DNA from: Alloalcanivorax balearicus MACL04
Lineage (GTDB): Bacteria; Pseudomonadota; Gammaproteobacteria; Pseudomonadales; Alcanivoracaceae
NCBI RefSeq assembly: GCF_025532145.1
Contig: NZ_ARXS01000010.1
Location: 1-64,000 of the forward strand
DNA length: 64,000 nucleotides
Reading direction: 5' to 3'
The translations under genes were made by a program, and so were the position numbers. Numbering within the stretch: the first letter of the stretch is position 1; every line of letters starts with the position of its first letter. The notes beneath the pieces were generated by a model. That model did not search any database. It was not told the origin of the DNA and saw only the letters and a list, made by a program, of their open reading frames with translations. Positions 1 through 7,407 of the stretch are shown piece after piece.

Positions 1-67
1 TGTGGGAGCTAGCTTGCTGGCGAAGGTTTTGAAGAGAGAAAAATTCGCCTGCAGGCAGGCTCCTACA
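1..67. repeat. REP pair (BIME-like)
   Basis: Two inverted REP-like units. The first begins with GTGGGAGC and the second ends GGCTCCTACA; each has a short hairpin and a GCGAA or TTCGCC tail. The unit matches the REP family repeated at about 14 places in the window. It sits directly beside the remnant of a DUF4351 gene. Confidence 0.75.
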
Positions 68-74
68 GCGGGTG

Positions 75-240
75 CTAGTCGAACACCGCCGCCACCGTCT
101 CCACCTCGTAAACGCGGTCGATCCAATCTTCCAGCTGTTCCCGGCTGGCGCCGTTCAGCCTGGTTTCGATCTCCGCCGGCACTTCGCCGAAGCGGCGCCG
201 TAGCTGACGCAGCAGCATGTCGAGAACGCAACGGCGACCA
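75..240 (-). pseudogene. DUF4351 C-terminal remnant
   Basis: Read on the minus strand this gives a run of about 45 residues containing LLRQLRRRFGEVP and ending VETVAAVFD before a TAG stop at 77-75. It closely parallels the C-terminus of the protein at 7047-7358 (LQRQLQRRFGHVP, ending LTIGEVFR). This arrangement is typical of DUF4351, the C-terminal domain of Rpn/YhgA-type PD-(D/E)XK nuclease family putative transposases. Upstream the frame runs into a stop near position 250 and no nuclease domain is present, so this is a decayed tail. The REP unit follows its stop codon directly. Confidence 0.6.
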
Positions 241-431
241 GATTTATTTCGCCCGGAGATCTTTTCCTACATCCGCACTGCTGCGGCTGACACCCATTTC
301 CTCGCGAGCTGACAGATTCCCTTCTAAACCTCCAGCATACTCTTTCCATAAATAGAAAGTATCGCCAGGCAGCCCTCCTAACGGGCAGATTGGCGCGAGC
401 GTCATGAGCATTAACAATAGCCCACACCCTA

Positions 432-451
432 TATAGTCTTTAAACTATAAT
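432..451 (+). promoter_or_regulatory. Putative operator and -10 box of the toxin-antitoxin pair
   Basis: TATAGT (432-437) and ACTATA (444-449) form a perfect inverted repeat, and TATAAT (446-451) is a consensus -10 box that overlaps the right arm. The toxin-remnant start codon follows 11 bases later. HigA-type antitoxins usually repress their own operon by binding such a palindrome. No convincing -35 was found. Confidence 0.5.
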
Positions 452-462
452 TGAGTGTCCAA

Positions 463-618
463 ATGTGGAAAGTTCAAACAACGGATCTGTTTGACCAGTG
501 GTTCAAAGGGCGTGGCGATTCTGATCGGGTAAATATAATCGCGGCAATGCTCGTTCTGGAGCAGAAAGGCCCCTATCTGCCTCGCCCTTACGCGGATACG
601 GTAAAAGAAGGAGGCTGA
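463..618 (+). pseudogene. Truncated HigB/RelE-like toxin
   Basis: A 51-codon frame starts at ATG 463 and reads MWKVQTTDLFDQWF, then LVLEQKGPYLPRPYADTVK, and ends in EGG. This is the N-terminal half of HigB-type RelE-superfamily mRNA interferases, which are normally about 105-115 residues. The family continues after the RPYADTVK motif with the strands that carry the catalytic residues and the C-terminus; these are absent. The end of the frame (AAAGAAGGAGGCTGA) looks like a normal toxin terminus with the antitoxin ribosome binding site inside it. That suggests an in-frame internal deletion rather than a frameshift. The product is very unlikely to be an active ribonuclease. Confidence 0.65.
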
Positions 619-619
619 A

Positions 620-922
620 GTGGGAAAAACACTGAATCAGATTCTGAGGACCGAAAAGCCCGAGGTCGTCAGAAAGGCGAAGGAAAAGGCCGACACCATC
701 CTTCTCAACATTCATCTTAACGAGATCCGTGGCCTCATGTGCAAAACGCAGGTTGAAATGGCCCGGGCGCTCGGAGTGAAGCAGCCCACCATCGCGGGTA
801 TGGAAAAGCCGGGGCAGGACCTGAAGCTCTCTACCCTGAAGCGCTATATCGAAGCGGCGGGTGGAAAAGTTCGACTCGATATAGAGCTACCGGATGGTAA
901 GCACCACCAGATCACGTTGTAG
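620..922 (+). CDS. higA: HigA-type XRE-family antitoxin
   Basis: This 100-residue protein matches the HigA family in length and pattern. It has an N-terminal helical segment (KTLNQILRTEKPEVV) followed by a Cro/C1 helix-turn-helix at about residues 40-85 (TQVEMARALGVKQPTIAGMEK) and the characteristic tail IEAAGGKVRLDIELPDG. It starts at GTG 620, one base after the toxin-remnant stop, behind a strong AAGGAGG site that lies inside the toxin frame. It should bind the palindrome at 432-449 and repress its own promoter. Its partner toxin is truncated, so it is either an orphan antitoxin, possibly protecting against homologous toxins, or a simple autorepressor. Confidence 0.85.
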   Translation: MGKTLNQILRTEKPEVVRKAKEKADTILLNIHLNEIRGLMCKTQVEMARALGVKQPTIAGMEKPGQDLKLSTLKRYIEAAGGKVRLDIELPDGKHHQITL

Positions 923-941
923 CTAGAGCTTTGGGATCCCA

Positions 942-968
942 TGTAGGAGTCAGCCTTGCTAGCGAAGG
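942..968. repeat. Single degenerate REP unit
   Basis: GTAGGAGTCAGCCTTGCTAG followed by CGAAGG matches the GTRG-headed REP family, but no inverted partner follows. The rest of 923-1301 holds a DUF4351 scrap and a terminator. No convincing gene is present there. Confidence 0.55.
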
Positions 969-1001
969 TTTTTGGTTTGGGGAATGAATCTCGGGTGGGT
1001 G

Positions 1002-1045
1002 CTAGTCGAACACCGGCTCCATGAGCCTCGAAGATGTACTCCAAA
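1002..1045 (-). pseudogene. Very short DUF4351-like tail
   Basis: On the minus strand this reads STSSRLMEPVFD and then TAG. The stop-proximal bases (GGTGCTAGTCGAACACCG on the plus strand) are identical to those at 71-88. It is best read as the last dozen codons of a second DUF4351 gene that has otherwise been lost. Confidence 0.4.
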
Positions 1046-1244
1046 GGGGAAAAAAACGCTCAAGCCAGAGGCTTATTGGTTTGGGGCCAATATTGAAGAA
1101 GGCAGGGCGCCCTGGCTGAGCGTGCATAAACAACAGCAAAAACCAACAAGTTCATCCACGATTGGAAACACAATGCTCCCGATCGATACGGATCACTATC
1201 GCTTATCCAGCCTGGCCAGACAACCTTTTTCAATGAAAAACTTC

Positions 1245-1269
1245 AATAAAAAGAGCGACTTACGCTCTT
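1245..1269 (-). terminator. Rho-independent terminator of the RAYT gene
   Basis: AAGAGCG (1251-1257) and CGCTCTT (1263-1269) make a 7-bp stem with a 5-base loop. Read on the minus strand the stem is followed by TTTTATT. It lies about 30 bases past the stop of the transposase-like gene that begins at 1991. Confidence 0.65.
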
Positions 1270-1301
1270 ATTAAAAGCCCGAATTGAAGGCGCCGCCACG
1301 G

Positions 1302-1991
1302 TTATTTCTTCCTGGGCCGGCCACGCCCACGGAAGTGAAGACGCTCCCCGGTAAGCTTTTCCAGCTTGTCGGCGTAGGCCCGGCTACCGATGTATTGATT
1401 GCGCTTCACCGCGGTTTCGATACGCTCCCGTTCGCGCTCCTCGCAGCCCATCGACAACAGTTCCCTGAAGGCGTCCCGGCGGCCGTTGATGTCCGGTCCC
1501 AGATGCAGGAAACCTTCGTTGAAATCGATCAATCCAGGGTGGTCGCCGCGCATCCTCGCCCCATGACTGCTCCAACGGTAACGCCCCGCCGACCTGCTCA
1601 GTCCCTCCATCACCGGCAACAGCTCCATGTAACGCAGGTCCGCCAACAGCCACTGCCCGGGCTCCACCAAGGCGCTGCGGAAGCGTCCATGCCAAAGCGC
1701 GCCATCCCGGCCATGGCGGTGGTTGAAGTCCTGACTGTAGCGGCGCTGCACATACTGAACGCAGCAGCTGAGGTCATCCGCCCTGCGCATGGGGCGCAGC
1801 AGCAAATGGGCGGCACCGGGCAACAGGCACCAACCATGCACCCGCACCTGGAAGCGGGCTTTGGCCACTTGCAGAAGACGCAGGTACTCCTGGTAATCCT
1901 GGTCCTCGATGAATACCGGTTCCCGGTTATGACTTTCTTCAAAGACGTGATGAGCTTCCCCCACCACCAGAGTTCGTTTCTTCCTTGACAT
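1302..1991 (-). CDS. REP-associated tyrosine transposase-like protein with degenerate HUH motif
   Basis: This 229-residue protein belongs to the TnpA-REP (RAYT, Y1/IS200-like) family. It has the core HGWCLLPGAAHLLL at 52-65, a GALWHGRFRS block at 97-106, the RYMELLPV helix with the candidate catalytic Tyr121, and a basic tail ending RGRGRPRKK. Active relatives cut single-stranded REP DNA using two His in an HUH motif plus this Tyr. Here the HUH column (residues 59-62) reads GAAH, so the first metal-binding His is Ala while the Tyr is kept. The frame is complete. Either the protein is inactive but maintained, perhaps as a REP-binding protein, or it is recently inactivated. REP units lie nearby. 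Confidence 0.8.
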   Translation of the reverse strand: MSRKKRTLVVGEAHHVFEESHNREPVFIEDQDYQEYLRLLQVAKARFQVRVHGWCLLPGAAHLLLRPMRRADDLSCCVQYVQRRYSQDFNHRHGRDGALWHGRFRSALVEPGQWLLADLRYMELLPVMEGLSRSAGRYRWSSHGARMRGDHPGLIDFNEGFLHLGPDINGRRDAFRELLSMGCEERERERIETAVKRNQYIGSRAYADKLEKLTGERLHFRGRGRPRKK

Positions 1992-2469
1992 GCCCCTGCT
2001 CCATAGTCGCCTTTGGCCCTATCGGAAATCATTGTGTTTTCAGGTGGCTGCGCTGACTTCCTCATGCCGGTATGGCGCTGACAGGAAATTGCGTTCTTGT
2101 ATTATTTTTATACAATTCGATTTATAACAAATAATTATCCTAGCGTCGATCACTTCCGGGGCCGCTCTGCGTCTTTTCAAGGCTCTCGCTCTTCGCTTCC
2201 ATTTTTCGCAATTCTCTTCGATCTGGTTTTTGCGATAGCGCCAATTCACTGCCTTTCTTTTATGTTTATTACAGGAAATGGAATAAGATCGGGGCCAAAA
2301 CCGCCCTTCCGTTCATAAGGATAAAAGCGAAGTCAGCTCTTTCTTAAAATGGGCATAGGGGAATCTTTGGACAACACCCCGGGGATCGCCCTCCGCAGGG
2401 AGCATGGCTTCGTGGCAGGAGATGCCGGATCGAGTCCGGCATGACGTTTTTCAGAGGGTGCGAAGGCGC
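1992..2469. other. Intergenic region with AT-rich palindrome and hairpin
   Basis: No convincing gene. TTGTAT (2097-2102) and ATACAA (2110-2115) form an inverted repeat in an AT-rich stretch upstream of the RAYT gene and may be part of its promoter. ATGCCGGA (2422-2429) and TCCGGCAT (2435-2442) form a perfect 8-bp hairpin followed on the plus strand by GACGTTTTTC. It could be a weak plus-strand terminator or a dispersed hairpin repeat near the 3' end of the metallo-hydrolase gene. Confidence 0.4.
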
Positions 2470-3405
2470 TCAATTCCCCAGCCGATAGATACCCGGTTGG
2501 TCCATGATCACCCGCCCATTGGCCGTAAGTTCGGCCAGGTGCTGGGAAATGGTGCGGGTCTCGGCGTCCGTGACCCAGGCGGCGTTGAACCCGGCAGGAT
2601 AGAGAAGCCGCTGCTCCACCAACTGCTCCAGCGTTTTCGGAGATTCACTCAGCAGATCCAGCAGCCGCTGCTCGCGCTGATCGATCTTGGCGGCGAAGGC
2701 GGCCAGGTCATTGAGGAAATGCTCCCGATCGGTGTAGACGCCCCGGTGATGGGAGGTGACCCAGACTTTGGCGGGAATATCCGGCAGCCGCGCCAGGGTG
2801 CGGCGGAAGTCACCCAGGTTCGAACAGGCGTCCCCATAATAAGGGCCGAACCCGGTCAGATCGATATCACCGATAAAGGCCACACCCTCGGGTTCCACCA
2901 GTAGCACACAGTGGCCCGCGGTATGCCCGGGCATGTGGAAGGCCCGAACCGTGGAGCCGCCAAGTTCCCAGCACGCGCCGTCCTGGTACCCCTGTGCATC
3001 GGGCCGGGGCGCGTAGAAAAAGTCCCGTTGGAACTTCTTCAGTGTCTGCTCGATACGCTGCTCCGATGTCATGCCAAAGGCGGCCACCAGGCCCTCCCAG
3101 CTGCGCGCCGATGGCAAGTCGGCCTCATGCACATGAACCTCGGCTTCGGGCAGACGGTGCAGCCCCGCCATATGGTCTTCATGCACGTGCCCCATCACCA
3201 CCAGTTCGGTGGCGTCGAACTCCGCGCCGATATAGTTCGAGACAATCGGAGTGTCGAACGCCGCGCGAGTATCGGTTCCCCGAATAAGCACCTGGTTACC
3301 ATCGGGGTATTTTCCGCTTTTTTCACCAAAAAGGACGGAAACACGACCGAAGTCAGCGCGCTGGACCGTTATAATGGAAGCCTTATTGTTCTTGCCTGAA
3401 TTCAT
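2470..3405 (-). CDS. MBL-fold metallo-hydrolase
   Basis: This 311-residue metallo-beta-lactamase-fold protein has the zinc motif HVHEDH at 73-78, the second-shell GHTAGH at 160-165, and GDIDLT at 179-184 with bridging Asp180. A C-terminal helical segment (about 235-305, ending GRVIMDQPGIYRLGN) resembles the winged-helix tail of LACTB2-like hydrolases. The substrate cannot be read from sequence; hydrolysis of a thioester, lactone or phosphodiester is possible. An AGAAGG site precedes ATG 3405. It lies 96 bases downstream of the LysR gene on the same strand, so DUF2855-LysR-MBL may be one transcription unit. Confidence 0.8.
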   Translation of the reverse strand: MNSGKNNKASIITVQRADFGRVSVLFGEKSGKYPDGNQVLIRGTDTRAAFDTPIVSNYIGAEFDATELVVMGHVHEDHMAGLHRLPEAEVHVHEADLPSARSWEGLVAAFGMTSEQRIEQTLKKFQRDFFYAPRPDAQGYQDGACWELGGSTVRAFHMPGHTAGHCVLLVEPEGVAFIGDIDLTGFGPYYGDACSNLGDFRRTLARLPDIPAKVWVTSHHRGVYTDREHFLNDLAAFAAKIDQREQRLLDLLSESPKTLEQLVEQRLLYPAGFNAAWVTDAETRTISQHLAELTANGRVIMDQPGIYRLGN

Positions 3406-3501
3406 TTTATTAACCTTCTTGAAAGAATGTCATGCAATACCAGTAGACACTCTATAGCAGTGGGCAACGCAAAGGCATATTGACACCGTTTATTGTCGGC
3501 G

Positions 3502-4401
3502 TCAGGCGTTCTCCGGCGCGCCTGCCTCCTCCTTCAGCCACTGCCAGAACACTTGCACGGCCCGGTCATGCCGGCGCCCGGGCGCGGTGGCGATGTGGTA
3601 ATGGCCGGGAATCGCCCAGGTGCCGGGAAAGGCCACGGCGAGGCGCCCGCTTTCCAGAAACGGGGTCACCAGGGGGCGAACACCAAGGGCGACACCGAGG
3701 CCACGGGCGGCGGCTTCATACAAAACCTGCAAGCTGTCGAAACGAAGCCGTTCCTGGCCGGACCAGGACGGTTGCCCCGCCCAGTGGAACCAGTCGCGCC
3801 ACTGGTTGGCGGGATACACCGCTTCAAGCAGGCGGTGACGAGGCAAATCCTCAATCCGTGCGGGCGGCGGCAGATCGTAGGCCAGCCGTTCGGCGCAGAC
3901 CACCTCGGCGGTAACCGCCATCAACGGCTCCGAGACCAGATGGCGCCATTGCCCGTCACCGAAGAGAATCCCCACATCCGCGGCGCCGCCCAGAAGATCA
4001 ATGTCACCGGAACGGGTTTGCAGGATCAGTTCGATGCCCGGTTCACACGCCTGAAAGCGATGCAGGCGGGGCAACAGCCAGCTGATAGCAAGAGATTGGG
4101 AGATTCCCACCCGCAATGGACGGTGTGATGGATCCGGAGCCATCCACTCGGTGGCGGCGCGCAGGGCCTGATAGCCGGGCTCCAGGCGCAGAAGATAACG
4201 GCGGCCGGCGGCGGTGAGTTGCGGTGTGGGCCCGGAGCGATCAAACAGTTGCACGCCGATGTGTTCTTCCAAGGCCTGGATGCGGCGTGAAAATGCCGAT
4301 GGGCTCAGCCCCAGCTTCTCCGCCGCGTCACGAAACCCTCCGGTACGCGCGGCGACAATGAACGCCTCTATTGCCCCCCAGGGTGGCGAGCGCCGGTTCA
4401 C
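3502..4401 (-). CDS. LysR-family transcriptional regulator
   Basis: This 299-residue LTTR has an N-terminal winged helix-turn-helix (about 8-67: AIEAFIVAARTGGFRDAAEK, then LSPSAFSRRIQALEEHIG) and a periplasmic-binding-protein-like effector domain from about 95. The layout and the PLTAAGRRYL-like linker are those of the GcvA subgroup. It lies 24 bases downstream of the DUF2855 gene on the same strand. A good LysR box (5575-5593) sits between the DUF2855 gene and the divergent SDR gene, so it probably regulates these neighbours and itself. The effector is unknown. Confidence 0.88.
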   Translation of the reverse strand: MNRRSPPWGAIEAFIVAARTGGFRDAAEKLGLSPSAFSRRIQALEEHIGVQLFDRSGPTPQLTAAGRRYLLRLEPGYQALRAATEWMAPDPSHRPLRVGISQSLAISWLLPRLHRFQACEPGIELILQTRSGDIDLLGGAADVGILFGDGQWRHLVSEPLMAVTAEVVCAERLAYDLPPPARIEDLPRHRLLEAVYPANQWRDWFHWAGQPSWSGQERLRFDSLQVLYEAAARGLGVALGVRPLVTPFLESGRLAVAFPGTWAIPGHYHIATAPGRRHDRAVQVFWQWLKEEAGAPENA

Positions 4402-4425
4402 ATTCGCATCTCCTCCGACAAGAGA

Positions 4426-5520
4426 TCACCAGTAAAGCACGTTTGCCTGATCGACGCGTGCCCGGCCCTCCAGCACCTCACGGTAGACCTGCTCCACCGC
4501 TTCCGGCCCATGGGACGACTGGATTTCCAGCCATCGTGCCGCGTGCCGGTAAAAGCGCGCGGAGTGATCCCGCACCGTCTCGGCCAAACGTTCCGCGCCC
4601 CAGGCCCGCCGCCGGGCGAGAATGTGGTCCGGCGCGAAAAACAAGGTTGGCGGCGGGCCCGGCAAATCCGGCTCCTGCTCATGCAGGTTCGGCGAGGCCG
4701 CGTCCCAGTGCGTAAAGCCTACCCGGCAACTGTGACGGAGATCATCACCGAGATGGCGATGCACCGCCGCCCTGCTGCCCTGGTTGCCGGAGATGTCCAC
4801 ATACACCGATGGCCGACGCCGGACCGTATCCAGATCGGAATAACACAGCACCGTGTCGTAGAGTCCGGTGCTTTCCACGAAGGACTGATTGGCCGGCGCG
4901 GTAAGCCCGATCACCTCGCCGGCGGGGCGGTCCGCTCCAGTCAGCATGAAGCCCAATCCCAAGGCGGTCTTGCTGGATGCACTGGAGATCAGGATCTGTT
5001 CGGCGCCGAAGGCCCGCTGCTGCTGTAACCAGTCAGCCAGGAAAAATGACAGGCTGAACAAGGGCCGCAACACCAGATGGGGGTTTTCCCGCTCTGTTTC
5101 CGGCTCTGTTACACGGCTGTATTCGTTATAGGTGGACGGCAGCTCGCGGCGATGTCCGGCGCCGTCCAAAAACCGCCGGGCGGTCACTTTTTCCGGTGCC
5201 AGGCGCAGGTGGCTGCTCATTGGGAAGTAGCCGTAAATCCGTTCTCCCACTGCGATCTCCTCATGCCGGGAGGCGATGACATGCCCGTACCCCCACACCG
5301 GCACCGAACCCCAACCGTCCGCCTGCGGGAAAAAATCCCAGTAACGGCCGCTGTCTCCCAAACGCGCGTAGGTGATGTTGTTGGCGGTGAGCGCGAATTT
5401 CTCCGCCGCCACCTCGATTTCGCCCTCTGGCAAAGGGGGTAATTGCTTATCCCATTGCCAGCGGAAGGTACGCGGATCGTCGCGCCGCACAAGAAAATCG
5501 GCCAGGTCACTATTGTTCAT
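4426..5520 (-). CDS. DUF2855 family protein
   Basis: This protein of about 364 residues matches the DUF2855 family, which is distantly related to medium-chain dehydrogenases/reductases. Family-like segments are an N-terminal LTANNITYARLG, VPVWGYGHVIASRHEEI with GERIYGYFPMSSHL, and LISSASSKTALGLGF at the position of a cofactor-binding strand. The start is taken at ATG 5520, nine bases after GGAG; an in-frame ATG at 5526 is possible but too close to that site. The reaction is not established; use of a quinone or NAD(P)H is plausible by relationship only. It is divergent from an SDR dehydrogenase and leads the LysR/MBL group, which suggests a shared detoxification or catabolic role. Confidence 0.75.
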   Translation of the reverse strand: MNNSDLADFLVRRDDPRTFRWQWDKQLPPLPEGEIEVAAEKFALTANNITYARLGDSGRYWDFFPQADGWGSVPVWGYGHVIASRHEEIAVGERIYGYFPMSSHLRLAPEKVTARRFLDGAGHRRELPSTYNEYSRVTEPETERENPHLVLRPLFSLSFFLADWLQQQRAFGAEQILISSASSKTALGLGFMLTGADRPAGEVIGLTAPANQSFVESTGLYDTVLCYSDLDTVRRRPSVYVDISGNQGSRAAVHRHLGDDLRHSCRVGFTHWDAASPNLHEQEPDLPGPPPTLFFAPDHILARRRAWGAERLAETVRDHSARFYRHAARWLEIQSSHGPEAVEQVYREVLEGRARVDQANVLYW

Positions 5521-5574
5521 AATCATGCTCTCCCTCTGGAAGGCTCATCCTAGGCGGCACGATTTCCCCGGGTC

Positions 5575-5593
5575 GATTGCGTTAAGCGCAATC
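5575..5593. promoter_or_regulatory. LysR-type operator
   Basis: GATTGCG (5575-5581) and CGCAATC (5587-5593) form a perfect inverted repeat with a 5-base spacer and contain the LTTR T-N11-A signature (T5578 to A5590). The site lies between the divergent DUF2855 and SDR genes, about 55 bases upstream of the DUF2855 start and 190 bases upstream of the SDR start. The regulator encoded at 3502-4401 is the obvious candidate to bind it. Confidence 0.6.
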
Positions 5594-5781
5594 CGCGTTG
5601 CGGCAAACAAGACGGGTGGACTTATTGTTCGTTGAGTTCGAACACTGCTGTCGAAAAAGGAGGCATTATCCCGGGAAGGCGGGTGGTTAACCTCAACGAG
5701 GACGGTGACCTCCTCTTCCCTTGATTCGAGGATTCGCCGCATCGCATACGCAGCTAAAATCCAGTAAAGGAGATAACGGAT

Positions 5782-6537
5782 ATGACCGCGCAGACTCTGG
5801 AAAACAAAGTCGCCGTGATCGGCGCCGGCGCCAAGAACCTGGGTGGCCTGATCAGCCGCAAGATGGCGGAAGGCGGGGCCAAGGTGGTGGTGCACTACCA
5901 CAGCGACGGCTCCAAGGATGACGCCGAAGCCACGGTACAGGCGATCAAGGACGCTGGCGGTGAAGCTCTGGCGGTACAGGGCGACCTGAGCAAACCGGAC
6001 CAGGTCACCGCTCTGTTCGATCAGGCCAGATCCCACTTTGGCGGCGTGGACATCGCCGTGAACACGGTGGGCAAGGTACTGCGCAAGCCGATCCTGGAAA
6101 CGTCGGAAGACGAGTACGACTCGATGTTCGACATCAATTCCAAAGCGGCTTATTTCTTTATCAAGGAAGCGGGCCGGACCCTCAACGACAACGGCAAGAT
6201 CATCACCATCGTCACCGCCTTGCTGGGGGCCTTCACCGACGGCTATTCCACCTATGCCGGCGGTAAAGCGCCGGTGGATCATTTCACCCGGGCCGCCGCC
6301 AAGGAATTTGGTTCCCGTGGTATCTCCGTCACCGCCATCGCACCGGGCCCCATGGACACGCCGTTCTTCTATCCCCAAGAAACCCCGGAACGGGTGGAGT
6401 TTCATAAATCCCAGGCGATGAATGGCGATCTGACCCGGATCGAGGACATCGAGCCCATTGTTCGCTTCCTCGCCACCGAAGGCTGGTGGATCACCGGCCA
6501 AACGATTTTCGCCAACGGCGGCTACACCACGCGCTGA
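5782..6537 (+). CDS. SDR family oxidoreductase
   Basis: This 251-residue classical short-chain dehydrogenase/reductase has the nucleotide-binding glycine motif GAGAKNLGG at 14-22, NTVG in place of NNAG at 94-97, YSTYAGGK with catalytic Tyr158 and Lys162, and the C-terminal GQTIFANGGY. The catalytic Ser column, 13 residues before Tyr158, is Thr145, a conservative but unusual substitution. It reduces or oxidises an alcohol/ketone with NAD(P)(H); the substrate is unknown. The start follows GGAGATAACGGAT. It is divergent from the DUF2855/LysR/MBL group across an intergenic region with a LysR box. Confidence 0.88.
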   Translation: MTAQTLENKVAVIGAGAKNLGGLISRKMAEGGAKVVVHYHSDGSKDDAEATVQAIKDAGGEALAVQGDLSKPDQVTALFDQARSHFGGVDIAVNTVGKVLRKPILETSEDEYDSMFDINSKAAYFFIKEAGRTLNDNGKIITIVTALLGAFTDGYSTYAGGKAPVDHFTRAAAKEFGSRGISVTAIAPGPMDTPFFYPQETPERVEFHKSQAMNGDLTRIEDIEPIVRFLATEGWWITGQTIFANGGYTTR

Positions 6538-6584
6538 GGGTCCGTGGCCAGCCTATTGGTCCAGGAGATATGATTTCGCGCTGT

Positions 6585-6692
6585 ATTCGCTGGCAAGCCA
6601 GCTTCCCACAGAGAATGCCACGAAGCCGCTGTGGGAGCTTGCTTGCAAGCGAATGAGTTTGCAATATTCGCTTGCAGGCAAGCTCCCACAGC
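6585..6692. repeat. REP cluster (three units)
   Basis: Three REP units in alternating orientation: ATTCGCTGGCAAGCCAGCTT, then GTGGGAGCTTGCTTGCAAGC, then ATTCGCTTGCAGGCAAGCTC. It sits downstream of the SDR gene and may stabilise or end its transcript. Confidence 0.75.
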
Positions 6693-6740
6693 CCGCCCTC
6701 TATTGCATGTGAACGGGCGTATTAATTTGGGGAAACACTT

Positions 6741-6998
6741 ATGCGTACGCTTATTTTCATCGCCGCTGGGCTGCTGTTGCTGGGGATGTTGCAGTTATTC
6801 AGCCGCCCCCACTGGCGTGGCCGCGCGGCCCTGGGGTTCATCGTGGTGTGGCTGCTGGTCAGTGCCGTTAACCTGAGCCTGGGGCTGCGCGCCGGCTACG
6901 CTCTCGGTGAAGAGTTGCTGGTGCATCTGTTTCTTTTCGGCATTCCCGCCCTTGCCGCGCTTTGGGCCTGGCGGCAGCAAAGCACCTCGGAAAAATGA
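6741..6998 (+). CDS. Small integral membrane protein
   Basis: This 85-residue protein has three hydrophobic segments, at about residues 3-19, 31-49 and 58-76, separated by short charged loops (SRPHWRGRA and GLRAGYALGEE). It ends in a polar WRQQSTSEK tail. A GGGGAAA site precedes ATG 6741. It appears monocistronic, lying between a REP cluster and a convergent DUF4351 fragment. No family is recognised and no function is proposed. The regular alternation of membrane segments and the good ribosome site support it as a real gene. Confidence 0.65.
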   Translation: MRTLIFIAAGLLLLGMLQLFSRPHWRGRAALGFIVVWLLVSAVNLSLGLRAGYALGEELLVHLFLFGIPALAALWAWRQQSTSEK

Positions 6999-7046
6999 GC
7001 CAGAGCCCTTGAGCACCGCCATCTGGCGGCACATCATCACGCCGGA

Positions 7047-7358
7047 TCAGCGGAATACTTCGCCAATGGTCAGACTATCGAACAAGCGATCGATCCACTG
7101 ATCCAGCTCGTCCAGGCGCGCCGCGTTCAGTTGCGCTTCGATATGGGGAGGGACGTGACCGAAACGGCGCTGCAGTTGCCGTTGCAGGATGGACCGGGCG
7201 ACATCGGTGGCGCCCTTTTCAACGCCCTGTTGCCATTGCTGAGCCACGCCCTGGGACAGGCCCGCCTGTCGATATTGTTGTTGCGATTCTTTTATTCTTT
7301 CTACCAGCATGGTGTTTGCCTCTTGCCAGTTTCGTCCGCGCCTCACGGCGTTTGACAT
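7047..7358 (-). CDS. DUF4351-domain protein, N-terminally truncated Rpn-type relative
   Basis: This 103-residue frame has a polar helical start (VERIKESQQQYRQAGLSQG) and then a DUF4351 domain at about 50-100 (ARSILQRQLQRRFGHVPPHI, later LDELDQWIDRLFDSLTIGEV). In Rpn/YhgA-type PD-(D/E)XK nuclease proteins, usually around 300 residues, this domain is the C-terminal third. The nuclease domain is absent here. The first 20 residues look like former upstream coding sequence rather than a designed start. It is probably a truncated remnant that remains open, though a short DUF4351 protein cannot be excluded. Two smaller remnants of the same tail lie at 75-240 and 1002-1045. Confidence 0.5.
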   Translation of the reverse strand: MSNAVRRGRNWQEANTMLVERIKESQQQYRQAGLSQGVAQQWQQGVEKGATDVARSILQRQLQRRFGHVPPHIEAQLNAARLDELDQWIDRLFDSLTIGEVFR

Positions 7359-7407
7359 TCCATGATCTGACTTCGAGTCTAACAGATGTCAGGCTCCCGG
7401 CTAGCCC

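Noticed and set aside
972-1274. Open frame of 100 codons on the plus strand
   Set aside because: No ribosome site or recognisable domain; it crosses a REP remnant, a DUF4351 scrap and a terminator stem.
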